A stretch of DNA of 64,000 nucleotides from Motacilla alba alba (taxonomy: Eukaryota; Chordata; Aves; Passeriformes; Motacillidae). This document shows positions 40,219-50,209 of this stretch, piece after piece. The position numbers and the translations under genes were made by a program. The DNA lies in contig NC_052021.1 of assembly GCF_015832195.1 (NCBI RefSeq), forward strand, positions 30,964,786-31,028,785. The letters run 5' to 3'. Every line of letters starts with the position of its first letter. The stretch's first letter is position 1. The notes beneath the pieces are model-generated. The model searched no databases. It was not told where the DNA came from and saw only the letters and a list, made by a program, of their open reading frames with translations.

Positions 40219-40247
40219 TTTACTTAGTGGAAAGCCCACTAAGTAAA
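40219..40247. repeat. perfect hairpin, 12-bp stem and 5-base loop
   Basis: TTTACTTAGTGG (40219-40230) and CCACTAAGTAAA (40236-40247) are exact reverse complements around AAAGC. I see no surrounding transposon ends. Confidence 0.75.
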
Positions 40248-41950
40248 TTTATGTAGGATCTAAGTTAATTTATGGTAGGAATTATGGAACATTCACTTCC
40301 TTACCAGCTATTCTTTGTATTTCTGAAAGATGGGGTGGAAATTTCAGGATATGGATGCAGAGTTGGAGGCAGGGGCAGCACTTCATCCTCTGCGTTTCAT
40401 TTTCTCTGGAGAGAATGAAAAGGAGCCTCAGAAATCGGGCAGTTCTTCACTCTGGGACAGGCAGGGCACAGGAATAAAGAAAACTCATTCTGTAGCAGCA
40501 GTTGCAGAACGTTACACTTGGAGAGCAGGGAAAGCCATGGAAAACACAGCTGAAATGATCTGTAATGATGAAGATCGGGATGGATTCTGGAGGGACTTGG
40601 GACACCCAAGGAAAAGAATGTGCAAAATATTGAGCTGCTTGTTAGAGGTCTTAAGGAACACAAGTACAGGCAGGCTGGGGGAAGTTCTGCTCCATGCAAA
40701 TGTTCATTTATGAAGCTGATAAGCTGCTCAGAGAACCTATAGAAGCTTTTGTTCTTTCTTTTCTATTTTCCCCCTTTTTTTGTGTGTTTTATATTCTTTT
40801 TTCTGTGGTTTTTTTTTTTTTTTTTTTCTTTTACTACAATGGTGTTTGGATTAATGATTCCCGTGGAGGCCAAAATGTTTCTCTTCTTGGAAATCTGGGC
40901 TTTTCTTTCCATAAATAATCAGATCCTGTCCAAAATTGCAGGAACCGGTGCTCTTAGTGGTTTCCCAGTGTCTATAGGAGGGGTTTGGTTGATTTGTGAC
41001 TTTTTTTTTTAGTTCTGTGCTATACAATGGGTGCATTCCCCTTCTCTGCCTGGGAATGTGTTCACCCATTCTTCTCTGTGGACTTTAAGAGTTTCAAAGC
41101 GTTTCTTGTTTTTACATAAGGCAACACAGATGAACTTTCCTGTGATTTAATCCAATAATAAATGATCCTTCACGGGCTGCCCTTCAGGGACACAATTTTC
41201 TGTCTTAACTGATTTGGAGGAAGAAAGGGTCCATGGAACCTTGCTGGGCTTAGAGAGGACGTGGTTTTTTTTTTCATTATCTTAACATCTGAGGAATAGA
41301 AGAGGCAAAAAGACAAAGTTATGCAAAATAAGTGGTAAAATGCATGAAAATAATCTCAACAAATTTGATTTGTGTTTCCATTGCATTCTCACTAGGTAAC
41401 AACATGATATTTCTTACAGTTCCTCTTCCCACTGACTAGTGCAGCAGCTAATGATCTGCTATGTCTAAACAAAGTACAAATATTTCCAAAGGTCTTAATA
41501 TTTCTTGCTAAACATTGCATGAAAAGGGATTAATCTGAGCAGAAGCATTTTTGATGCAGAATTAATTTGCTGTCTCCTACTGTAATCCAATATATCAATG
41601 AATGTATTATCTCCTTTAAATGCCTCCAAAAATGGGACATAGAGTTGTTTTTTTTTTCCCTTTCCTCTGGAAGCATCTGCGAGCTTCTTTTTTATGAAAC
41701 CATAACATGGTTTTAATGTCTGGATGCTTTAACTCCTTGAGGAAAAGGATGGAGTTGGAACAAACCGTGGAAGAGAGGAGATTGTTAGGGCTAAACTCTT
41801 TGCTAGTGCTGCTCTGGGACACAGGATCTGAGATTTCTGGGCTGTAACAAGTCAAGGGAATCCATGGAACAGTTTTCCTCCTGCTTTCCCTGTCACCTGA
41901 GGAGAGATGTAATTTGCTTCTCCTTTATCCCATCTGTTTGGCAAAGCATC

Positions 41951-41995
41951 CACAACCACCTGAGGGAGGTTGTAGCCAGGTGGGGGAAACACTTA
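41951..41995 (+). mobile_element. short CR1-like fragment
   Basis: ACAACCACCTGAGGGAGGTT followed by GTAGCCAGGTGGGG matches the internal CR1 block that recurs in the fuller copy at about 42482-42515. Only about 45 bases are recognisable. Confidence 0.5.
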
Positions 41996-42224
41996 TTTCC
42001 TTTGCAGCAGCTCAGAAGGGCTGAGAATTGATCAGAGAGGCATCATTTGTCTGACTGGGAAATAAACAGCACAAAAGAGCTTTAAATAGCCTTGACAGAT
42101 CCTCAGTGGGCTCAGGGAGGAGTGCCAGGAGCCTGGAGATGTCCATCTGTCCGTCTGTGCTTGGGAATGCTGCTCTCACCATCCTGCCCCTGGCACAAGA
42201 TGATCTTGGAGCAAGATCCTGCTC

Positions 42225-42290
42225 TTGGAACAAGATGATTTTTAAGGTCCCTTCTCTAACCCAAGCCATTCCAGGATTTTGTGATACTGA
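42225..42290 (+). mobile_element. CR1 3' tail fragment
   Basis: GATGATTTTTAAGGTCCCTT followed by TAACCCAAGCCATTCCAGGA and TTTTGTGA is the CR1 3' end in sense orientation. It is separate from, and just upstream of, the larger copy that follows. Confidence 0.65.
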
Positions 42291-42366
42291 ACCACTGCTC
42301 AGCTCACTGCCCTGCCTAATGCAAGATATCTGAGAGATCCTAAACCATCTCCATTTAAAAGTGTGT

Positions 42367-42770
42367 CCAAACAGGGGCTGTAAAGCTGTTCTGGAGCACA
42401 AATCCTGTGAGGAGCAGCTGAGGGTGCTGGGGATGTTCAGCCTGGAGGAAAAGGAGGCTCAGGGGACACCTTTTCCCTCTCTACAACCCCCTCAAAGGAG
42501 GTTGTAGCCAGGTGAGGGTCAGTCTCTTTACCAAACAGGAAACAGCCTTGAGCTGTGCCAGGGAAGGTTTAGATTGGATATTAGGAAAAATTTCTTCACA
42601 GGAAGGGTCATCAAGCCCTGGAAGTGGTGGAGTCATCAGCCCTGGAGGGATTTAAAAGGTTGGGATGTGGAGATGTGGCACTGGGGAATGTTTGAGTGGT
42701 GGGCTTGGCCGTGCTGGGTTAATGATCTTAGAGGCCTTTTCCAAGCTCAATATTCTACAATTCTCCAATC
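42367..42770 (+). mobile_element. CR1 LINE 3' fragment
   Basis: About 400 bases read as sense CR1: GTTCAGCCTGGAGGAAAAGG, CTACAACCCCCTCAAAGGAG, then GTTTAGATTGGATATTAGGA and AAAATTTCTTCACAGGAAGG, and finally GATCTTAGAGGCCTTTTCCA with ATTCTACAATTCT at the 3' end. The small internal protein frames have no intact reverse transcriptase. It is diverged from the 10050 copy, so probably another CR1 subfamily. Confidence 0.85.
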
Positions 42771-44307
42771 CCTGTCACTGCTGGGTCTGGGGAGGAACCG
42801 CAGGACAGCCCCCACTCAGATAAAGAGCCCAGTGCTGGAGTTTCAAACCTCTCCTCTTTTGATACTCATTAACTGTGTGGGGAGTTCTGCAGCCTGTGAT
42901 GGGTGACTCAGCTCTCATCTGCTCCTGGACAGCTGTCACAGCCCATCTGATTTATGAACTCATTACACTTCAGCTGCTTTCTCGTGACCAAGGCCTCCAC
43001 ACAAATCTGGTGTGAGGTGAATTAAATGCTCTCGTGGGTGTCTGTGTGGCAGCAATATTAAAATCCCAGCATACCTCACACAATAATACACCTGGCTTGG
43101 AATCATAATAAAAAGTTTCTGACTTTAGTAATAACAATGCAGATACTTCTAAGGCAGTTTCTTTTTACAGCTCCTTGGAAATAATGGATTCTGCTTCCTT
43201 TTACATGCAGTCGTGAACGATTACATGGGGGCACTACTTTATGAGCCCTTTCCAAATCATTAAAAATACATATATTGAGCTACCCAGTGCTGTAAAACAT
43301 GAATCACTGTGCAGCTCATGAAAATATTTCTGAAGGGTATAAAAAGTGCCACTCTTTCCATTTTTAATTAGTTTCTTTTGTGCTTAAGTGCCTTTAACAA
43401 TGAGAAGGTGGCAAGGTCTTTTTTTTTTCTCTTTTTTTTTTGCATACAGGCAGAATGCACCAATAGAGCATTAATAAGGCAGAGCCCTTTCCCTAATCCA
43501 GGAGTTTTATACTCTGCCTTACAGAAATCTCTCTAAGATATTTGCATGCTTATGTGAAACCAACTCATTTGTAAGCCTCCATCATTAAAAGTGAAATGTA
43601 AATTGGAATGGAAAAGAAAATACGAACTGATTTCTGGAGGTCCAATTTCTGATTAAAACTTGTAGGACTCCTTTGTTTTCCTCATCCTCTCACAGAGGGA
43701 AAGAGAAATCACTGCACTATCTCAGTTGCAGATCCACAAATGCAGATAAAAACATGAGAAGAATGCAGAATTAGCATCCAAGATACCAGAAACTAATAGA
43801 AATAGTGATGGCAAAAAAGCTGTAGTGCATCACCCTCTTTTGATATATTTCACAAGTTCAGAGGGATGTTACACCCGTTCCTGCATTCAAGTGTTTTATT
43901 GAAATAGCATTTTCAAGACAAATAAAGTGAGAAGCTACTTCAAAGTTTAATGGACTGGCTGTATCTGGCCAACCAAATTATCTGGTGTGCAACTGAGAAA
44001 CATTCTTTCTGAAAAAAAAACCCAATATAAATAGAAATAAACCAATTAATATCACTATTTCTTGAATGACAGTGTTCCTCTGGGCTATCAGAGGCCTTTG
44101 GGGCCAGGTGCATCAGTTTTGGTTGCAATATTTTAGGGGAATACAAACTTGTCCCAGACTACTTGGGCCAAGCTTGATTACAAGCAGTGAGGGTGTGATG
44201 CTGCAGGGCACAGAAAAACCCCTGTGCCTGCTGCCTCTGCCTCAGCACTGGGCTCTGGAGCAGAGAAAGGAACTGGGGCAGCTGGCAGAGCCTTGGGGTA
44301 CACAGTG

Positions 44308-44412
44308 ACACCCTGGGAGACAGCAAAGTTTCATCCCAGTTGAGAATATTAGAATATCAGTCCAGTGGAATTTCCACAGGGCTGCTTTTCTTTCCTAAGT
44401 GCTTGTTTAGAG
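44308..44412 (+). repeat. dispersed duplication, copy 1
   Basis: ACACCCTGGGAGACAGCAAA, then GTTTCATCCCAG, and later TTTTCTTTCCTAAGTGCTTG, recur 1.23 kb downstream in the same order and orientation. This copy carries about 11 extra bases (around 44350) compared with the other. Confidence 0.8.
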
Positions 44413-45537
44413 GCATCCTAAAGGTCAGGCACATTTTCATTTCTCTGTGTGGTTATCCCAGCTGAGATGCAGGTAAGAGAAGGCGAAGAGAATTCGGATG
44501 GTGAAGAGAATTGTCTGATTTGTGTCACTAAATCAGCTCCTCTCTGAGCTGGGCTCCAGCAGAAGATGCAGCTGGGCTCACACTCGGCACTGGGCATCCC
44601 TTGCAACTCCTGAGCAGCAGATGCAGTGTGCCAATGCCTGTCCTGAGCAGCTCATTAAAAGCTGCTCATTTCACTGGGAAATAAATGCCAGAGTAGCTGG
44701 CAGGGGAAGTGGTCAGAGTGGCTGAGCAGGCTGCAGTTACTCCTGCATGGCACCAGGACATGGCAAGGCAAAGCTGCAGCTGGGAGCTTTGTTCACAGGG
44801 GGAGAGCACATATGAACATTGCTAAATGCTTCTTCTTATGCTGCCCTTGAGAGGAAAAGAGCTGCAATCTGGGATGCTTGACCCTGAATTTTAGTATATT
44901 TAAGTGAATTTTCTCATTTAATTGCTTTTGCAATTTTTTCTTTTCCAACGCTTGGGGAGAAGCAAGAAGTTGTGCCTGTGAGAGGAGTGAAATCCAGGCT
45001 CCCTGTGTGCACAGAGCCAGGCAGGTCTGGGTACCCCATGCCCCAAACTCTGCTCCCTCTGTCTGGGCTCCTGTGCCTTTTTCATGGCCCTGCACCCAAT
45101 TTGCACACTGCAATGCTGCAATCGCTGATGGGCTGCAGGAGCCATGCAGAACACTCACAAACCCCCATTTATTGTAAGATAAATCAGTTTATCTGACCTG
45201 GGAGCCGTGTGTGAGCAGCTTTGGCACTGTGCCATCTTTCACATGCCATGTTTTTTAAACAACCGTGTCTTTGGGCTGTGGCTGTGCTCCTTATTCACTT
45301 GCATAATATTAACACCAAAATTAGGTGACACACTCACTCCATCTGTTAGTTTCTCATTATATTCACTGAGAGCTGGAAAAAGCTGCAGGAGCCAATATTT
45401 TCCTTTGAGAAGAGAGCACTGGCAGGTGACAACTTGCTTCCAGATTGTGGGGGAAAAGCCAGAAGAGCAGTTGGCCCCAGCTCCATCCTCAGCTGGAACA
45501 TCAGCAGAGGCAGATCTGAAGAGCAACCACACAATGA

Positions 45538-45628
45538 GACCCTGGGAGACAGAAAAGTTTCATCCCAGCTGAGAATGTTAGAGTGGAAATTCCGCAGGGT
45601 TGGTTTTCTTTCCTAAGTGCTTGTTATA
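45538..45628 (+). repeat. dispersed duplication, copy 2
   Basis: Second copy of the segment at 44308-44412, same orientation: GAGACCCTGGGAGACAG, GTTTCATCCCAG and TTTTCTTTCCTAAGTGCTTG. The intervening DNA is unrelated between copies. Confidence 0.8.
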
Positions 45629-47279
45629 GAAATATGGCTAAGGTGGATTTCTTTAAGGAGGGAAAATATTTGCACAAATGTATTTGGGGAAAAAAAAAAT
45701 TAAAATTGTAGGATTGGTTTCCTGAAAACTGAAAAAAACCCCACAGACTGAGATCCTCACTCATCTCCCTGAAAATTTCCTTAAACTTAATATTGATAGA
45801 GGGAAATGGCTGAAGTGTTAAAGATCAGCAAAATAAATTCATTGGGATATAAATTTCTTCAATTTTCTTATTTTACTCCTGATGATGGTAGTGAGAAGAC
45901 CTGGACGAGATATTGGCATTGAGGAAGATGTTCTTTGTTATGTTTTTTACAGAGTGCCACTTTTATGCAATGATGAGAGAAAATGAATCAGTAAATAAAA
46001 CCTGGTCTGGAAATCAGTGCCTAAAATGGGGCTACACACCTTCCTAACTTTTTTTTTTTGGTAAGTTCTTCCTGGCCATATAGTTTCACTATGAACATTT
46101 TATTCCACTTAAATTTTAACTTTACTTTTAAACATTTCTGAGAGAAACTTTAAAATACATCTCTGGAGGTTCTTTCTCTTGTGGCATGATTCTATTTTGG
46201 TTTTCATGGATATCAGGTTATAACCCTTCCTAATTAGATTTTTGGTAACATTTTCTTTTTTTTTTTTTTTCTTTTGATGAATATAAAATTTTGAAAGGTT
46301 AGACTTTTACTAAAAACCTATTTATGGAAACAGTCCCTCTGAAGACACATACAACTTAATCACTTAGCTCATTATCTTTCTGGCTTTGTTCTCCTCCTCT
46401 TCTCCTCCTCCCCATGGCTGTCAATCCACCTGGGTACCATAAGAAAATGTGAACATTTTCTGCACACTCCACTGCTTAAACAAGTCAAGTAAAAAACCCT
46501 CAGAATTCTAGGAATATTTTATTGACTTTTTGGGAGTTTTTTTGTTTTGGTTTGGTTTTTGTTGTTGTTGGTTTCGGGGGCTTTTTTTATTATTCTGGGT
46601 TTTTTTTTTTTTTTTGTTTTAATTCTTTAGCATTTCAGAAAGCTATGCATGGAAAATGTAGGTCTAATTTACAAGTGCCTCATCTGGTGGGGATGAGCTT
46701 CAACTAAAGATTTCAGACCAAAACTTGGGTCCAAATTATGAATGCCCTGCCTGCTCCTCTCTTCAGTTTTCCCCTGTCCTTTCTTCTCAGCTGCTTCTGA
46801 TAATTCTTGGAGAGAACAGGTATTTCTATCATAGAAATTATTTTGATAAAGGTTTTTTTTTCTCTAAAATACCTTGTGACCTAAAATAACTGGCAAATTT
46901 AGACATGTGCAACGTGATTCATTTTAACACATATGGCATTTTTGTTTTTGTAAGGAGTGCTGGTGTGGATGCTGATGAGGAATTTACTGCGTCGTTCTCA
47001 TTATCTTCATTATCCCATTATTGTGCTATTTCTCATCAGCTAAAGCAGTTGGGTTTTAGGGATCTGAGTGCAGCACATCTGGTGTTTGATGGAGCTCAGC
47101 ACTGAAAAGCTGCCATGTTGTGGGCAAAACTTTGTCCCAGCCTGGCCTTGAGCTGCTGCCTCCCTCTCCAGCTTTATCTCCGTGTGGCTCAAGCAGGACT
47201 GGCTCTGTCCCTGGGCAGCCCTTGTGCTCTGCCAGAGCATGGGGACAAACCCCAGCCCCAGAGCAGCAGGTTCAGGTCT

Positions 47280-47345
47280 GGACCACAGAACCACAGGAAA
47301 TTCAGCTGGAATGGACACCATGGGATGTCTGCTCCAGCCCCCCCA
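47280..47345 (-). mobile_element. possible ancient CR1 3' end
   Basis: CCACAGAACCACAGG, then AGCTGGAATGGACACC and GGGATGTCTGCTCCAG follow the order of a CR1 3' end read on the minus strand (CACAGAATCACAGA, GGTTGGAAGGGAC, GATCATCTAGTCCA) but are heavily diverged. Confidence 0.3.
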
Positions 47346-49129
47346 GCCCAGGACAGAGCCAACTTTGAAGTCAGACCCATTTTGGAGCTCAGTCCATTTT
47401 GGTAGCTCAGTTTCTCCTCTAGCCAAGCTTCCAGCGTCTCAAGGGCTGGAGGTTCCAGAGGCTCTCTGGGCTTTGGTCCCTGTTAAACCACCTGCACTGG
47501 GAAGGATTTCACCCCAGTCTCTGAGCAGTTTTCCTTGCTTTAGGAGGTGTCCATTGCCTCCAGCCATGGCACTGCCACCTCTGAGAGCTGTCCTGTTCTC
47601 TCTACACAAATTTCCTCTTGACCCTCCCTGCTCCATTTCTTCCCAGGATTTCATCTCCATCCCCACAGGCCTGGTCTCAGGCACTCCCTGTTGGCTCAGC
47701 AGCTGGCAAGGATGGGTTTGCCCACTTTGTCAGAGCTCTTTGTGCCTGGTTATTCCCTATCAAATAGACCATCACCATTCCCTCCCCTTCCTAGGAAATA
47801 CGTGGACACTGCACACTGAAATGCTGCAATCACTGATTTCTAATTTCACAAAATTTCTAATTTTGCTTCCATTAGGGAGGAGAGGACCAGCTCAGTTATT
47901 ATATTTTAATTGCAGTAGGGTCTGTGTGAAGATAAAATGCTTTCTCCATTGTGCTGGTGAAAGCTGGGACAAGTCTAGGACCTAATTTCTCAGTCCATCA
48001 GGGTGACTCCTCCTTCCCCATCCGACCCCTGCTGCCTAAAATCACCTGCACAGGCCCTGATTAATCCAGGGCTCTCATTGTGCAGAGTTTGCACAGGCAG
48101 AACTCAGCTTTCAGAAGTAGCAGAATTTTTTTTCTAGATCACCTTTATTCCTCCTGGATTACCACAGCATCCTTATCAACAAAATATTTCTTATTAAAGT
48201 TCAGAGACACTGCACGTCCCTTTTCGTTGGTTGTTTTCCCTCATGTCTCCTCCTGTGTTTTAATAATCTGTGCCATTTTTATTTAGCATGAGCAAATAGT
48301 CTCAGACTAAATTAAACAAACCACTAGGACCTTAATTTGCCAAGCATTACCAAGGGTTTTTTTGTTTAATTAAAAATACTTGAAAGATTCTGACTGAAAA
48401 GGCCAGGGAATAGTAGTCAAAGGAAATGCTATCTAAAAAAAGTAATTGCTCATTTCATGTGGGCAGCTCAGGTTAAATATCTCAAAGGAACAGCCACATT
48501 TTGAAATGTTGAAATAGCTAAATTACTATTTCTGAAAGGAAGAAGGGTTTTTCTGTAATTTGATTCATTAGATCTAAATATAGAATTCTCATTGCTTTAC
48601 CTGAGCTGCAATTACCACACCACCTTTTTTATTTATACAACCTGTTATCTAAGCATGCTTTAAGCCAAAGATAGTTCCACTTTTTTTTTCCCCCTTCAGT
48701 TATGATGTTATGGTAATTAAAAATCATATTTAGGGGAGAGTCTGAACATTCTGAAGCTGTATGGAGTTGCAAGTAAAATGGTTCATATCTAGACCTGTAT
48801 ACCAAATATTTTCTGGGAATTTTAAAAAATATTTAAGAATATATTTAAGTATGTTTATAAAGATTTGGTGTCTGTGGAGCTTTGTCCTCTGTATCTCCTT
48901 CAATCCTGTTCTGCCCCAGGCCACCCTGGCAAGCCCAGGACCTCTCAGCAAACATTTCAGGATTGTTTTTCCCAGGATTAGGGGACTGGCTTGGAGACCT
49001 TTTTGCTTCTGGTTGTGCATTTTCAAACAGATTTATAACACCATATCTATTTAATGGAAAAGGACAATGGCAGAGAAAGAAAACTACACAACCCAGGTGA
49101 GTCAGGGTGAATTTGAACACTAAATTCAT

Positions 49130-49170
49130 TATTTCAAAGGCCTTTTCCAACCTAAACAATTCTATGTTTT
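49130..49170 (+). mobile_element. short CR1 3' tail
   Basis: CAAAGGCCTTTTCCAACCTA followed by AACAATTCTATG matches the last 30-40 bases of avian CR1 in sense orientation. Upstream similarity is not recognisable. Confidence 0.5.
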
Positions 49171-49656
49171 ATCAGCATGGCCTGTTAGCCTGAAATAAAA
49201 GGGTAACACTCCCACTGGTAGTGATAAAAATGGGGAGGCGATTTTTACTAGACCCAGAGAGCAATGATTCATTTTACCTGTTCTTTCAACAGATGTCAGA
49301 GAGTTTAGGTCACTGAAGGTCTACCCAGCCCTGATGAAGGATGCTGTGGATGCCTTGAGCTCTCAGGTCCACAGAGAGACAGAAAGAGCAACTAAAGGAC
49401 CTGCAGGGGAAGCTGGGGAGCAGGGGAAAGCAGCGCGGGGGGAAGAAGGAAATTATGCTAAAATATAAAATACAACCAGCCCAGGGCTGATGACAGCCTG
49501 GTAGAGCAGGTCTGCTCCTGGGATAGAGATCAAGATTCTCATGGACTCCCCTTCTCCATCAGCCTTTTGAACTGCTTCCTCCTGCTTCCCCATTCTTCCT
49601 CCTCTTCCTCCTGCTTCTTTCTGCCTCCTCCCACTTCCCCATTCTTCTTTCTCTTT

Positions 49657-50209
49657 CCTCCTCTTTCCTCCTCTTTCTTCCTCTTTCCTCCTCTTTCTTT
49701 CCTTTTCTTTCCTTTTCTTTCCTTTTCTTTCTTCCTCTTTCCTTCTCTTTCCTTCTCTTTCCTTCTCTTTCCTTCTCTTTCCTTCTCTTTCCTTCTCTTT
49801 CCTCTTCTTTCCTCTTCTTTCCTCCTCTTTCCTCCTCTTTCCTCCTCTTTCCTCCTCTTTCCTCCTCTTTCCTCCTCTTTCCTCCTCTTTCCTCCTCTTT
49901 CCTCCTCTTTCCTCCTCTTTCCTCCTCTTTTCTCCTCTTTTCTCCTCTTTTCTCCTCTTTTCTCCTCTTTCCTCCTCTTTCCTCCTCTTTCCTCCTCTTT
50001 CCTCCTCTTTCCTCCTCTTTCCTCCTCTTTCTTCTTCTTTTCTCCTCTTTTCTCCTCTTTCCTCCTCTTTTCTCCTCTTTTCTCCTCTTTTCTCCTCTTT
50101 TCTCCTCTTTTCTCCTCTTTTCTCCTCTTTTCTCCTCTTTTCTCCTCTTTTCTCCTCTTTCCTCCTCTTTCCTCCTCTTTCCTCCTCTTTCCTCCTCTTT
50201 CCTCCTCTT
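49657..50209. repeat. 10-bp pyrimidine minisatellite (CCTCCTCTTT)n
   Basis: The plus strand is a pure C/T tract made of 10-base units. Fifty consecutive units from 49701 to 50200 are in one unbroken register; four earlier units (49657-49696) are offset by 4 bases. Variants come in blocks: CCTTTTCTTT x3, CTTCCTCTTT, CCTTCTCTTT x6, CCTCTTCTTT x2, CCTCCTCTTT x11, TCTCCTCTTT x4, CCTCCTCTTT x6, CTTCTTCTTT, TCTCCTCTTT x2, CCTCCTCTTT, TCTCCTCTTT x9, CCTCCTCTTT x4. Because 10 is not a multiple of 3 and no unit makes a stop, open frames of about 230-240 codons arise on both strands; they are artefacts (Lys/Arg/Glu or Ser/Phe/Leu/Pro repeats). Confidence 0.97.

Larger units (their letters stand above)
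29494..41950. other. intergenic DNA, no gene seen
   Basis: Mostly unique AT-rich sequence. It contains AT-rich simple repeats at 30365-30485 and 31960-32225, a 56-bp tandem duplication at 37964-38076, a tandem palindromic motif at 39738-39761, a perfect 12-bp hairpin at 40219-40247 and long T runs near 40809. The pyrimidine-rich part at 33.1-33.7 kb gives open frames of up to 156 codons in overlapping frames, with no domain I recognise. Confidence 0.65.
42771..49650. other. intergenic DNA, no gene seen
   Basis: No gene is supported. The region holds a dispersed duplication of about 90-100 bp (44308 and 45538), T runs (43420, 46260, 46590), possible CR1 remnants at 47280-47345 and 49130-49170, and a 267-codon open frame at 47182-47985 on the plus strand. 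That frame is rich in Pro, Ser, Leu and Cys, has competing open frames on both strands and resembles no family I know, so I do not call it a gene. Confidence 0.65.

Noticed and set aside
45102..47840. Similar 27-base segments GCACACTGCAATGCTGCAAT (45103) and GCACACTGAAATGCTGCAAT (47813)
   Set aside because: Similarity stops at the edges of this short core, so chance or a trivial repeat cannot be excluded.
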